A stretch of DNA of 64,000 nucleotides from DATAZK01 sp963731205 (GCA_963731205.1 CAVSUJ010000001.1:1736001-1800000), one strand, 5' to 3'. Numbered from the stretch's first letter, positions 18,665 through 28,500 are shown. Numbers and translations are program-made. The notes: a model not told the origin generated them from the letters alone.

Positions 18665-18681
18665 GCCGGCTCCCCGCCGGC
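18665..18681 (+). other. GC hairpin in the 5' leader of the 18701 gene
   Basis: GCCGGC (18665-18670) and GCCGGC (18676-18681) pair across a 5-nt loop. The hairpin ends 6 bases before the AAGGAGGT ribosome-binding site (18688-18695) of the downstream GTG start. It may influence initiation, or be a chance GC palindrome. Confidence 0.3.
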
Positions 18682-18700
18682 ACGCCCAAGGAGGTCTCCC

Positions 18701-19801
18701 GTGGAGCAGCAGTCCGGCGCACCTGGTGCGGCTCAGGCTCAGGCAGCGCGCACTGTTCTGCCTGGTGAGCCGTTCGATCCGCCGCAGGCGTCGCAGGTCC
18801 CCGGCCCCCGCGCCGAGCAGGCTGCACCGCTGGCGCCCCCGGCGTGGAGCTACGAGCAGCAGGCCGCACCGCAGGGCGCTCCGGTCTACGGCGCTGCCCC
18901 GGCGACCTACGTCGACCCGCAGCAGTTCGGCGACGGCGACTTCAACAGCCTCCACGACTTCGCGACGCTGCCTGCCGCCTCGCAGTTCGGCGCCCCGGCG
19001 CCCGCCACCGAGGCGTTTGCACCCGCGGCCTACCCGCCGCCGGCGCCGGCCGAGGCCCCTGCCTGGCAGCCCGCGCCGCAGCCGGAGGCAGCCTTCCCGC
19101 CGCCGGTCTTCGCCCCTGCCGACCCCGCGTCGCTTCCCCCGCTGCCCCCCGAGCAGGACGACCAGGGCATGTTCGCCGAGCCCGACAAGAAGAAGGACCG
19201 CAAGCCGGTCGACAAGCGCCTGCTCGTCGGCGCCCTGGTGGTCGTGCTCGCCGGCGGTGGCTACTTCGGCTACACCCAGCTGAGCAAGAAGTCCTCGTCG
19301 TCCACCGCGACCGACAACGGTCCGGTCGTCCCGGCGACCGCTCCGGCGCCGAAGTACGACTTCCCGTCGAACATCGCGGGCCTTCAGTTACAGCCTGCCG
19401 CCAAGACCGCAAGCCTGCGCGCCGGCATCCTGGCCGAGGCCAAGACCTGGAACGCGACCGCCGCCAAGACCTTGAGCATCGCCAGCTACAGCGCCGGCCA
19501 GCCCGGGATCCTGGCGATCTCGTTTCACCCGGCAGCAGCGCAGCTCGCGGCCGATTACGCCTCGCTCGTTCGCTTCACGGCCGCTCCGAGCACCGGAAAC
19601 GTAGCGGTCACCCCGCACGTCGCCGTTCCCGGCGCGGCGGGTGGCCAGATGACCTGTGGCGGCCAGAGTGGTCGGGATTCTGACTCCTGGTGCGTCTGGC
19701 GCGGGGCGACGACGATCGGCGTGATGCAGGTGACCGGCTCACCCAAGACGCAGATCACCGAGATCCTCACCCGCGAGATGCGGGCGTACGCCGAGCACTG
19801 A
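18701..19801 (+). CDS. Pro/Ala-rich membrane-anchored protein, unknown function
   Basis: 366 aa from a GTG start with a near-perfect Shine-Dalgarno AAGGAGGT (18688-18695). Residues 1-165 are low-complexity Pro/Ala/Gln-rich and probably disordered. A basic stretch KKKDRKPVDKR precedes one membrane helix (about 168-188, LLVGALVVVLAGGGYFGYTQ), which predicts an extracytoplasmic C-terminus of about 170 residues. That region holds two cysteines (GGQMTCGGQ and DSWCVWRG) likely to be disulphide-bonded. The layout resembles actinobacterial surface or envelope sensor proteins, but no family is recognised. A strong hairpin terminator follows. Confidence 0.8.
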   Translation: MEQQSGAPGAAQAQAARTVLPGEPFDPPQASQVPGPRAEQAAPLAPPAWSYEQQAAPQGAPVYGAAPATYVDPQQFGDGDFNSLHDFATLPAASQFGAPAPATEAFAPAAYPPPAPAEAPAWQPAPQPEAAFPPPVFAPADPASLPPLPPEQDDQGMFAEPDKKKDRKPVDKRLLVGALVVVLAGGGYFGYTQLSKKSSSSTATDNGPVVPATAPAPKYDFPSNIAGLQLQPAAKTASLRAGILAEAKTWNATAAKTLSIASYSAGQPGILAISFHPAAAQLAADYASLVRFTAAPSTGNVAVTPHVAVPGAAGGQMTCGGQSGRDSDSWCVWRGATTIGVMQVTGSPKTQITEILTREMRAYAEH

Positions 19802-19818
19802 TCGCTCGCTCACGTTCG

Positions 19819-19850
19819 ATGCGGCCCCGGGCAATCGCCCGGGGCCGCAT
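19819..19850 (+). terminator. Strong hairpin terminator after the 18701 gene
   Basis: A perfect 14-bp stem: ATGCGGCCCCGGGC (19819-19832) pairs with GCCCGGGGCCGCAT (19837-19850) across a 4-nt loop. There is no U-run, as is common in high-GC actinobacteria. It begins 18 bp after the stop and ends 13 bp before the next start. Confidence 0.75.
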
Positions 19851-19862
19851 AACGTTGCAGCG

Positions 19863-20630
19863 GTGACCGGTACGACTATCGAACTCGACCCCTCCTGGTC
19901 GATCGGCGACAAGATCCACGGCGGCTACCTGCTCTCGCAGGTCGTGAGGGCGGCCCTGGAGGGGGGCGACTACCCGCACCCGCTGGGCGTGAGTGCGCAC
20001 TTCGCATCGGCGCCCGATCCCGGGCCGGCCGACGTCGAGATCGACCATCTGCGCTCGGGACGCCGGGTCGGCTTCCTGCGGGCGTCGCTTCGCCAGGGTG
20101 GGCTGGTCCGCGCCGAGGTCCTGATCACGGCCGGCACGCTGCCCGACGAGGAGCCGCGCTTCGTCGCAAGCAGCGCGGCGCCGCCGAAGCTTCCGCCGCC
20201 GGACGAGTGCACGCGTTCAGCGACCAAGACCCCGACCGGCGGGCGCCTCGGCGTCGCGTCTCACCTCGACATGCGGCTCGATCCCGACACCACCGGCTGG
20301 ATCCGCCACGAACCCTCCGGCAAGGGCGTCGTACGCGCCTGGATCCGGCGGGCCGACCCCGCTCACGAGGAGCCGATCGACCCGTTCTGGCTGCTCATCA
20401 TCGGCGACGCTCCCCCGCCGGTCACGTTCGACCTCGGGATGCGCGGCTGGGTGCCGACCGTCACGCTGGACGCCCATATGCGCGCGCTGCCGGCGCCGGG
20501 CTGGCTCATCGCCGAGCAGAGCGCCCAGGTCGTCGCAGGCGGATGGTTGGACGAGACGTGCAACCTCTGGGACGAGACCGGGCGGCTCGTCGCGTCAGTA
20601 CGCCAGCTGGCCGGCTACCGGGAGAGCTGA
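19863..20630 (+). CDS. Thioesterase-family (double hotdog) protein
   Basis: 255 aa from GTG 19863. The N-terminal hotdog half begins with the substrate-cleft stretch IHGGYLLSQVVRAAL, typical of TesB/PaaI-like acyl-CoA thioesterases. The C-terminal half has PTVTLDAHMRALPAPGWL and WLDETCNLWDETGRLVASVR, the usual second hotdog with its closing strand. It would hydrolyse an acyl-CoA; the chain specificity is unknown. It stands alone between two hairpins. Confidence 0.8.
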   Translation: MTGTTIELDPSWSIGDKIHGGYLLSQVVRAALEGGDYPHPLGVSAHFASAPDPGPADVEIDHLRSGRRVGFLRASLRQGGLVRAEVLITAGTLPDEEPRFVASSAAPPKLPPPDECTRSATKTPTGGRLGVASHLDMRLDPDTTGWIRHEPSGKGVVRAWIRRADPAHEEPIDPFWLLIIGDAPPPVTFDLGMRGWVPTVTLDAHMRALPAPGWLIAEQSAQVVAGGWLDETCNLWDETGRLVASVRQLAGYRES

Positions 20631-20643
20631 ACGCCCACCGTTA

Positions 20644-20705
20644 CCGAAAATTCGAGGAAACCTACGATCTGGACACCAAAAGCGTAGGTTTCCTCGAACT
20701 TTCGG
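20644..20705. terminator. Long inverted repeat between convergent thioesterase and clpX genes
   Basis: Two 23-bp arms (20644-20666 and 20683-20705) are inverted copies with one mismatch, separated by 16 bp. The core is TTCGAGGAAACCTACG. The repeat ends exactly at the clpX stop codon and begins 14 bp after the thioesterase stop, so it probably terminates both convergent transcripts. The arms are longer and more AT-rich than usual terminators here, so a mobile palindromic repeat is an alternative. Confidence 0.65.
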
Positions 20706-21980
20706 TCAGGCGGACTTCTCGCGGCGCTCGCGCTTGGCGGCGACCTCGCGCGGGACGATGGTCGGGTTCACGTGTTCCAGGACGGTCTCGCGGGTCACGA
20801 CGACCTTGGCGACGTCCTTGCGGCTCGGGATGTCGTACATCACCGAGAGCAGCACCTCTTCCATGATCGCCCGCAGGCCACGGGCGCCGGTGCCGCGCAG
20901 GATCGCCTGGTCGGCGATGGCCTCCATGGCGTCGTCGGAGAAGTCGAGGTCGACGCCGTCGAGCTCGAAGAGCCGGCGGTACTGGCGGACCAGGGCGTTC
21001 TTCGGCTCGGTGAGGATCTGGATCAGCGCGTCGCGGTCGAGGCTGTTGACGCTGGTGATGACCGGCAGGCGGCCGATGAACTCGGGGATCATGCCGAACT
21101 TCAGCAGATCCTCCGGCATGACGTCGGTGAAGACGTCGGAGCGGTCGAGGTCGTACTTGCTGGCGAGCACGGCGCGGAAACCCAGCGCCTTCTTGCCGAT
21201 GCGGCCCTCGATGACCTTGTCGAGGCCGGCGAACGCGCCACCGCAGATGAACAGCACATTGGTGGTGTCGATCTGGATGAACTCCTGATGCGGATGCTTG
21301 CGACCACCCTGCGGCGGGACGCTCGCGGTGGTGCCTTCGAGGATCTTCAGCAGCGCCTGCTGGACCCCCTCGCCGGAGACGTCACGGGTGATCGACGGGT
21401 TCTCCGACTTGCGGGCGATCTTGTCGACCTCATCGATGTAGATGATCCCGGTCTCGGCCTTCTTGACGTCGTAATCAGCCGCCTGGATCAGCTTGAGCAG
21501 GATGTTCTCGACGTCTTCACCGACATAGCCGGCCTCGGTGAGGGCCGTGGCGTCAGCGATGGCAAACGGAACGTTGAGCATCCGCGCGAGGGTCTGCGCC
21601 AGCAGCGTCTTGCCGCAGCCGGTGGGGCCGAGCAGCAGGATGTTGCTCTTGGCCAGCTCGACCTCGGACTTGCCGTCGGTCGCGCCGGCCTGCACGCGCT
21701 TGTAGTGGTTGTAGACGGCGACCGAGAGGGTCTTCTTGGCGGTGTCCTGCCCGACGACGTAGGAGTCGAGGAACTCGTAGATCTCCTTGGGCTTGGGCAG
21801 GTCGTCCCACTTGAGCTCCGATGACTCGGAGAGCTCCTCTTCGATGATCTCGTTACAGAGGTCGATGCACTCGTCGCAGATGTAGACGCCTGGCCCAGCT
21901 ATCAGCTTCTTGACCTGCTTCTGCGACTTGCCGCAGAACGAACATTTCAGCAGGTCACCGCCGTCACCGATGCGGGCCAC
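20706..21980 (-). CDS. clpX: ATP-dependent Clp protease ATP-binding subunit ClpX
   Basis: 424 aa AAA+ unfoldase that feeds substrates to ClpP. The N-terminal C4 zinc-binding domain is visible (CSFCGKSQ and CDECIDLC). Walker A is LLGPTGCGKTLLAQTLAR, Walker B is IIYIDEVDKIA, and the IGF-like ClpP-docking loop is in the region GRIGKKALGF. Sensor-2 GTGARGLRAIMEEVL lies near the C-terminus. The GTG start at 21980 has GGGGAG six bases upstream. It lies 211 bp downstream of clpP2 on the same strand. Confidence 0.97.
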   Translation of the reverse strand: MARIGDGGDLLKCSFCGKSQKQVKKLIAGPGVYICDECIDLCNEIIEEELSESSELKWDDLPKPKEIYEFLDSYVVGQDTAKKTLSVAVYNHYKRVQAGATDGKSEVELAKSNILLLGPTGCGKTLLAQTLARMLNVPFAIADATALTEAGYVGEDVENILLKLIQAADYDVKKAETGIIYIDEVDKIARKSENPSITRDVSGEGVQQALLKILEGTTASVPPQGGRKHPHQEFIQIDTTNVLFICGGAFAGLDKVIEGRIGKKALGFRAVLASKYDLDRSDVFTDVMPEDLLKFGMIPEFIGRLPVITSVNSLDRDALIQILTEPKNALVRQYRRLFELDGVDLDFSDDAMEAIADQAILRGTGARGLRAIMEEVLLSVMYDIPSRKDVAKVVVTRETVLEHVNPTIVPREVAAKRERREKSA

Positions 21981-22191
21981 CGGCCACTCCCCTGACTCTC
22001 GTGCGGGCTTCGCAAACTGCCCGGATGCTGGTCGTTGTCAGTTAAAGGTGCATACAGCGGGTGGAGCAAATGGTGCGAACGAGCGATCAGTCCATGGTGC
22101 GACGTTCAGAGCTTCGTTGATAGTGCTTTTGTGCCCGATCTGGCACGTGACGCTACCCCGAGCATCGTCCCACGCGTGGGTTATCGGCGGC

Positions 22192-22857
22192 TCAACCCGC
22201 CGCGCGTAGCGCCGATGTCTTTCGCGACTTCAGAACCTCGTCGATGAGGCCGTAGTCGACCGCCTCGGCGGCGGTCAGGATCTTGTCGCGGTTGATGTCC
22301 TTGCGGACCTGCTCCTCGGTGCGGCCGGTGTGGTCGGCCAGCATGCGCTCCAGGAGTGCACGCATCCGCATGATCTCGTTGGCCTGGATCTCGATGTCGG
22401 ACGACTGTCCCTCACCCGAACCGGACGGCTGGTGGATCAGGATCCGCGCGTTGGGAACGGCGAACCGCTTGCCCTTCGACCCGGCGGCCAGCAGCACGGC
22501 GGCCGCGCTGGCGGCCTGACCGAGGCAGACCGTCGAGATGTCGGGACGGATGTACTGCATCGTGTCGTAGATCGCCGTCAGCGCGGTGAACGAGCCGCCG
22601 GGAGAGTTGATGTAGATGTTGATGTCGCGGTCGGGGTCCTCGGACTCCAGGTAGAGCAGCTGCGCCATCACGTCGTTCGCCGAGACGTCGTCGATCTGGA
22701 CGCCGAGGAAGACGATGCGCTCCTTGAGCAGCTTGGAGTACGGATCCATGCCGTACTCACCGCGGCTGGTGCGCTCGATGATGTTGGGCAGGACGTAGCG
22801 CGCGGTCTGCGCCCGCACCGCTTCCGCCGCCGTGATCGGGAGGTTGAGCTCACTCAT
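22192..22857 (-). CDS. clpP2: ATP-dependent Clp protease proteolytic subunit ClpP2
   Basis: 221 aa serine peptidase. The nucleophile serine is in GQAASAAAVLLAAGSKGKR and the histidine in ARILIHQPSG; the remaining active-site Asp is in the C-terminal half. The oxyanion region INSPGGSFTALTAIYDTM is intact. In actinobacteria ClpP1 and ClpP2 form a mixed two-ring tetradecamer, and this paralogue matches ClpP2 (GSGEGQSSDIEIQANEIMRM). ATG 22857 has GAGGAG nine bases upstream. It lies 12 bp after the clpP1 stop. Confidence 0.95.
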   Translation of the reverse strand: MSELNLPITAAEAVRAQTARYVLPNIIERTSRGEYGMDPYSKLLKERIVFLGVQIDDVSANDVMAQLLYLESEDPDRDINIYINSPGGSFTALTAIYDTMQYIRPDISTVCLGQAASAAAVLLAAGSKGKRFAVPNARILIHQPSGSGEGQSSDIEIQANEIMRMRALLERMLADHTGRTEEQVRKDINRDKILTAAEAVDYGLIDEVLKSRKTSALRAAG

Positions 22858-22869
22858 CTGCGTCTCCTC

Positions 22870-23505
22870 TTAACTGACCGGGCCGGCGCTGGGCACCTGA
22901 GCGGCCTTCGCCACGACGCGGTCGATGAAGCCATACTCCGCCGCTTCGTCTGCTGTGAACCAGCGGTCGCGGTCGGAGTCCTCTTCGATGCGCTCGATGG
23001 TCTGCCCGGTGTGGTAGGCGATGCGGTCCTGCAGGACCCGTCGCGTGTGGATCATCTGCTCGGCCTGGATGGCAATATCAGCGGCCGTACCACCGATGCC
23101 GCCGGACGGCTGATGCATCATGATCCGCGCGTGAGGGGTGGCGTAGCGCTTGCCCGGGGTGCCGGCGCAGAGCAGGAACTGGCCCATGCTGGCGGCGAGG
23201 CCGATGGCGACCGTGGAGACATCGTTGGGGATGAACTCCATCGTGTCGTAGATCGCCATGCCCGCCGTCACGGAACCGCCGGGCGAGTTGATGTACAGCG
23301 AGATGTCGCGGCTCTCGTCCTCGGCGGCCAGCAGCAGGAGCTGCGCGCAGATCGCGTTAGCAATCGTGTCTTCGACGACGCTGCCGAGGAAGATGATGCG
23401 CTCGCGCAGGAGCCGGTCGTAGACGCGGTCATCCAGGGTCGGAGCGCCGGGGCCGGGGCCACGCAGGCTTGGGGTGGTCAGGGTGGGCACCACGAGCTCG
23501 CTCAT
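22870..23505 (-). CDS. clpP1: ATP-dependent Clp protease proteolytic subunit ClpP1
   Basis: 211 aa serine peptidase. The nucleophile is in IGLAASMGQFLLCAGTPGKR, His in HARIMMHQPSGG and Asp in the EEDSDRDRWFTADEAAEYG region. It pairs with ClpP2 in a heteromeric protease. The start is ATG 23505, with AAGGAG seven bases upstream. A longer in-frame extension reads through the 26-bp minisatellite and is not coding. The gene is first of the clpP1-clpP2 pair, so the minisatellite sits in its promoter or leader region. Confidence 0.95.
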   Translation of the reverse strand: MSELVVPTLTTPSLRGPGPGAPTLDDRVYDRLLRERIIFLGSVVEDTIANAICAQLLLLAAEDESRDISLYINSPGGSVTAGMAIYDTMEFIPNDVSTVAIGLAASMGQFLLCAGTPGKRYATPHARIMMHQPSGGIGGTAADIAIQAEQMIHTRRVLQDRIAYHTGQTIERIEEDSDRDRWFTADEAAEYGFIDRVVAKAAQVPSAGPVS

Positions 23506-23612
23506 GCCGCTCCTTCGGATTGGACCCGGTCGCGCCGGGTGCTTGGTGCGATCACCTTTCGATGACCCTAACCACCCCATCGGTCGCCACGGTGCCGCCG
23601 AACAGGTCATTT

Positions 23613-23768
23613 CGCCGTAGGCGGATGGATTGGTGCAGCGCCGTAGGCGGATGGATTGGTGCAGCGCCGTAGGCGGATGGATTGGTGCAGCGCCGTAGGC
23701 GGATGGATTGGTGCAGCGCCGTAGGCGGATGGATTGGTGCAGCGCCGTAGGCGGATGGATTGGCCCGG
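23613..23768. repeat. 26-bp tandem minisatellite, six copies
   Basis: Five identical head-to-tail copies of a 26-bp unit (CGCCGTAGGCGGATGGATTG followed by GTGCAG) start at 23613, 23639, 23665, 23691 and 23717. A sixth copy (23743-23768) changes only in its last six bases. Each unit contains the small inverted repeat GCCGTAGGC. The array lies 107 bp upstream of the clpP1 start and just downstream of the tig terminator. Identical units without unique spacers exclude a CRISPR. Copy number is probably variable. Confidence 0.97.
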
Positions 23769-23814
23769 CGCGTAAGCACGGCAGCGCGCCCGGACCGTCT
23801 ACCGGGCTTACGCG
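23769..23814 (-). terminator. Hairpin terminator downstream of tig
   Basis: CGCGTAAGC (23769-23777) pairs with GCTTACGCG (23806-23814). A second smaller pairing lies inside (CCCGG with CCGGG). The structure begins 8 bp after the tig stop codon on the minus strand. It directly abuts the last minisatellite unit. Confidence 0.65.
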
Positions 23815-23821
23815 AGCCGTG

Positions 23822-25297
23822 TTACTCGGCCACCTCGGGCTCGTACTGCTCTTCCCGCGAGTGCTCGTGCGGGTGCTCCGGGTCCTCATCGTCGGCGTCG
23901 TCGGCGTCGTCGGCGTCTTCGTCCGCCGGGTTCTCGGCCATGATCTGGGCGAACTCGTCGTCGCTCTCAGCTTCATCGTCGTCATCGAGCGCGGAGAGGT
24001 CGACGGCGTTGCCCGACTCGTCGGTGATCTTGACGCTTTCGAGCAGCTGCGCGAGCGCCTTGCCGCGACGCACCTCGGAGAAGATGACGCCGATCTGGCC
24101 ACTCTGGACGATCGAGTTGGCGAACTCCTGCGGGGCGACGCCGGACTGCTGGGCACGGCGCACCAGGTGCTCGGTGAGCTCTTCCTGCTCGACGGTCAGC
24201 TCTTCCTTCTCGGCGAGAGCATCGAGCACGAGCTGCGACTTCACCGCCTTTTCCGACATCTCGCGCACCTCGGTGTCGAACTCCTCCGCGGTCTTGCCCT
24301 CGGTCTCGAGGTAGATCTCGCGGGTGACTCCGATGCGCTCGAGCTGGTGGCTGAGGTTGTGCTCGCGGGCGTCGACCTCGGCCTTCACCGCCGACTCCGG
24401 CAGCGGCACGTCGACGAGCTCGTTCAGCTTGTCGATGAGCTTGTCGCGGGCCTGCGCGCCCTGCTCGTAGCGGCGCACCCGGGCGAGACGCTCGCTGATG
24501 TCGGCCTTGAGCTCGTCGAGGGTGTCGAACTCGCTCGCCGTCGTGGCGAACTCGTCGTCGAGCTCGGGGAGCTCCTTCTCCTTGACGCTGATGATCTTCA
24601 CGAGGACGTCAGCCGTCTGGCCCGCGTAATCGCCCATCTTCAGTTCGGTCGGGAAGGTGCGCTCGTCACCCTCGTTCGCGCCGATGACCGCCTCGTCCAT
24701 GCCCGGAATCAGGTTTTCCGAGCCGACGAGATAGGACATCCCCTTCGACTCGGAGTCGGGGACGAGCTCGCCGTCGACGGTGGCCGACAGGTCGATGGTC
24801 AGGTAATCGCCATCCGCGACGGGCCGCTCGACGGGCTGCAGGGTGGCGAAGCGGTCACGCAGGCTCTGCAGCTGCTCGTCGACGTTCTCATCAGTGACGG
24901 TGATGTCGTCGACGGTGATCTCGATGCCGTCGAGGTCAGGGATGGTGACCTCGGGACGCACGTCGACCTCGGCGGTGAAGACCAGCTGCTCGCCGTCGTT
25001 GAACTCCTTGACGTCGACATCTTCGGGCGAGGAGATCGCCGCGATCTGCTCCTGCTCCAGCGCCTGCCCGTAGAAGCGGTCGAGCGCGCCGGGGAGAGCC
25101 TCGTTGAGGACGTAGCCGCGACCGATCCGCTGGTCGACGATGCGCGCCGGCACCTTGCCCGGACGGAAGCCCGGCACCTTGATCTGGCGGCTGATCCGCT
25201 TGTAGGCCGACGCCAGGTCTTCGGACAGTTCCTCGAACGGAACCTCGATCGTGACCTTGACTCGGGTGGGGCTCAGGGCTTCTTTGGTGGCCTTCAC
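23822..25297 (-). CDS. tig: Trigger factor (ribosome-associated chaperone/prolyl isomerase)
   Basis: 491 aa. The N-terminal ribosome-binding domain carries the signature GFRPGKVP, followed by the FKBP-type PPIase region (about residues 160-240: DGDYLTIDLSATVDGE and GMDEAVIGANEGDERTFP). A long helical C-terminal substrate cradle follows. The tail (about 435-491) is extremely acidic, with DADD-type repeats and His. The GTG start at 25297 aligns with the family start (KATKEALSPTRVKVTIEVPF) and has GGAGAG upstream; the ATG at 25315 lacks one. It lies upstream of clpP1 in the standard tig-clpP-clpX order. Confidence 0.94.
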   Translation of the reverse strand: MKATKEALSPTRVKVTIEVPFEELSEDLASAYKRISRQIKVPGFRPGKVPARIVDQRIGRGYVLNEALPGALDRFYGQALEQEQIAAISSPEDVDVKEFNDGEQLVFTAEVDVRPEVTIPDLDGIEITVDDITVTDENVDEQLQSLRDRFATLQPVERPVADGDYLTIDLSATVDGELVPDSESKGMSYLVGSENLIPGMDEAVIGANEGDERTFPTELKMGDYAGQTADVLVKIISVKEKELPELDDEFATTASEFDTLDELKADISERLARVRRYEQGAQARDKLIDKLNELVDVPLPESAVKAEVDAREHNLSHQLERIGVTREIYLETEGKTAEEFDTEVREMSEKAVKSQLVLDALAEKEELTVEQEELTEHLVRRAQQSGVAPQEFANSIVQSGQIGVIFSEVRRGKALAQLLESVKITDESGNAVDLSALDDDDEAESDDEFAQIMAENPADEDADDADDADDEDPEHPHEHSREEQYEPEVAE

Positions 25298-25356
25298 AGC
25301 GGCGCAGCTCTCCATAGCAGTGGGATCAGAGGGATTCAGGTGACGACAGCAAGCAG

Positions 25357-25429
25357 TCGGGGCGGGGAGATTCGAACTCCCGATCTCCTGCTCCCAAAGC
25401 AGGCGCGCTAGCCACTACGCTACGCCCCG
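25357..25429 (-). tRNA. tRNA-Pro (anticodon UGG)
   Basis: On the minus strand the acceptor stem is CGGGGCG (25429-25423) with CGCCCCG (25364-25358). The anticodon arm is CCTGC-TTTGGGA-GCAGG, giving anticodon TGG, and the T arm is GGGAG-TTCGAAT-CTCCC. The cloverleaf is complete and the CCA is not encoded. It lies between tig and the SARP-type regulator. Confidence 0.96.
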
Positions 25430-25587
25430 CGGCGTGGCCCCGATCCTATGGTGCTGCTCGCCCACCCATGCCTGCCAGCACATTTGGGGTATTGCCGACG
25501 GGATGCGCCCGACTTTGTGCGGGTGTTGCCCAAAGTTGACCTTGCCGACGACGGTTGCCGGTCAGAATCGGGCACCGGGGAGGTCGG

Positions 25588-28500
25588 ATGAAGTTCCTGG
25601 TGCTGGGGCCGCTGGCGGCGCAGGGTGCGTCGGGCCGCCTCGAGCTCGGCGGCCCGCGACAGCGCTCGGTGCTGGCCCGGCTCCTGATCGCCGGCGGCGA
25701 CGTCGTCTCGGTCGACCGGCTGATTGATGACCTGTGGAACGGCGAGCCGCCGCCCCGGGCCGTGGGTTCGCTGCAGGCCTTCGTCTCGAATCTGCGCCGC
25801 ACGCTGGAGCCGGGCCGCGCTCCGCGCTCCCCCGCCCGGCGCCTCGTCAGTTCCGCACCCGGATATGCGCTTCGCGTCGGGGAGGACGACGAGGTGGACG
25901 CGGGCGCGTTCGAGCGGCTGGTGGGTGAGGGCGGCCGGCTGCTGGCGCAGGGGCGCCCGACGGAGGCCGGCGTCGCTCTGGATGCGGCGTTGGCGCTCTG
26001 GCGCGGTGAGGCGTACGCCGACTTCGCCGATGAGCCGTGGGCGGCGCCTGAGGTGGCGCGGCTGGCGGAGTGGCGGCTGGTGGCGCGCGAGCACCGGATG
26101 GCGGCATTGCTGGCGGCCGGTCAGGCGGCGGAGGCCGTTCCGGCGCTCGAGACGCTGGCCCGCGAACATCCGTTGCGCGAAGGTTTGTGGCGGTTGCTCG
26201 CGCTTGCGCTCTATCGCACCGGCAGGCAGGCCGACGCGCTCGACGTACTGCGCCAGGCACGCGAGCTGCTGGCCGACGAACTCGGCCTCGATCCGACGCC
26301 AGCAGCCGTGCAGCTCGAACGTCAGCTGCTGACGCAGGCTCCCGAACTCGACTGGACTGCGCCGCGCGAGACCACGTCGACCGTTCCCGTTCTGGCCCAG
26401 CTCGAGCAGGCGCACGTGGCCGATGGGCCGGCGGCCGCACCGATCGGGCGGGCCGCTCCCCTGCAAGCCTTGCTGGGCGCCGCCGGAGAAGCGCTCTCGG
26501 GCGGGGTCCGGGTGGCAATCGTGAGCGGTGAATCGGGGATCGGCAAGACGTTCCTCGCCGAGGCCGTCAGCGAGCGTCTGCACGCGGGAGGTTGGCGGGT
26601 CGCTTGGGGACGCTGCCCGGAAGCTGAAGGCGTTCCGGCGCTCTGGCCCTGGCAGCAGGTTCTCGCGCCGCTGGCGAATGCCGTCACCGCGCCGCCCGAC
26701 ATCGCCGGACGGCTGGCGAATCTGCTCGGCACCGAGACGGCGCCTGCTGCCGAATCGTCCGACGGTGCCGAGGCACGCTTTCGGCAGCACGACGCCGTGG
26801 CGCGCCATCTCGCGCTCGCGACGGCGAAGGAACCGTTGCTCATCGTGCTCGACGATCTGCAGTGGGCGGATGCAGCATCGCTGCGCCTGCTGCTGGATGT
26901 CATGGCGCTGCGCCGCGGTGGACGCATCCTCGTCATCGCCACACTGCGGGTCGGCGAGGAGAGCCCGTTCCTGGACGACGCGCTGGGCCGGCTCGGACGC
27001 GAGGGTGCGCTGCGGCTTTCGCTCGACGGTCTCGACGGCGACGCGATCGCCGAACTGTCGGCCGCGCTCGGGCTGGCGCTCGATGCGTCGCAGGTGGCTC
27101 AGCTCGCGGTTCGTACGGCCGGCAATCCCTTTCTGCTGCAGGAGAGCGTGAAGCTTGCCGCAGCCGTGGGAACCGGGGCGACCGAGGCTTTGCTGAGCGG
27201 TGTTCCACCCACGGTTCGTGACGTGTTGCAACGCCGGCTCAGCCGGCTGCCCGAGGCCACCCGCGAGCTGCTGGCGACGGCGGCGGTGCTCGGCCGCGAC
27301 ATCAATCCCGAGCTGATTTGTGCAGTGACCTTCGAGCCGGAAGAGCACGTGCTGGACGGCCTCGATCTTGCGACTGTGCACGGCGTGCTGGTCGAGAGCG
27401 GTCAGGGCCGGCTGCGCTTCACGCACGACCTCATCCGCGAGACGCTCGAATCGGGGCTGCCGCCGATGCGCCGAACCCGGCTTCACGCCCGGGCGAGCGA
27501 GGCGCTCGAAGCCCGCGACGGCGACGCTGCCGCCATCGCGTATCACGCGCTGGCCGCCGGACCGTCGGAAAGCTCGCGGGCCATACATTTCGCTTACGCT
27601 GCAGGGGTTTCCGCGCGTCAACGGCTCGCCTTCGACGATGCCGCCGAGTGGTTTGCCAAGGCCATCGAACTGGCCCGGGCGCAGCCCGAGCCGGACTGGG
27701 CCGCCATCGTCGGCGTGCAGCTGGAACTGGTGCAGGCGCAGCTCGATGCCGGCGAGTGGATCGCGGCGCGCGAGACCCGGGCGGCAGCGATTCGGGCTGC
27801 GGACCTGACCGACGACCCCGAGCTTGCGCTCCGCGCGCTCGTCGCGCTTGACGCACCCGCGGCCTGGACGCTGCACAGTTACGCCGAGGTCGATCTGGAG
27901 ATCGCGCGCCGCACCGAACGGGCTCTGGCCGGATTGCCCGATGCGGACAGCGAGCTGCGCTGCCGGATGCTCGGCGCACTGGCCGCCGAGTTGTATGACG
28001 GCTCCGACGATCCGCGCTGCGACGAGCTCAGCGCCGCGGCCGTCGCGATGGCGCGCCGGCTCGGTGATCCTCGGCTGCTTGCAGTCGCGCTGACGCACCG
28101 GTATCACGCCGTGAATCAACCGCGCTACGCCGCGGAGTTGGTGGCCGTCGGTCAGGAACTCGTCGAACTCGGAGCGCAGGAAAGCTTGCCGGCGTTCGAG
28201 CTCCTGGGGCATGAAATCGTCGCCATGTTCCGCATCCAGCTGTTCGACATCCGGGGCGCTGACGCCGCTGCAGCCGCGAGCGAGCCGTTGCTGCGCCGGC
28301 TGTCGCTGCGGCCCGCCGCCGCCATTCACCATGTGTGGCACGCGATGCGGCTGCTGGCTGATGGGCGCCTCGAGGAGTCCGAAGAAGCTTTCGTGCGCTC
28401 GCTCGTCGAACATCAGGCGCTGGGCCTGTTCGGCACCGAACCGCTCAGCGAGGTCGTCCGGGCGATGCTCAACGTCACCCGCGGCCGATGGGATTCCGCC

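Noticed and set aside
23613..23768. CRISPR array
   Set aside because: The units are direct tandem copies with no unique spacers and no cas genes nearby.
22870..24156. 428-aa extended ClpP1
   Set aside because: The extension reads through the minisatellite and into tig in the wrong frame; ATG 23505 has a good ribosome-binding site and gives the family length.
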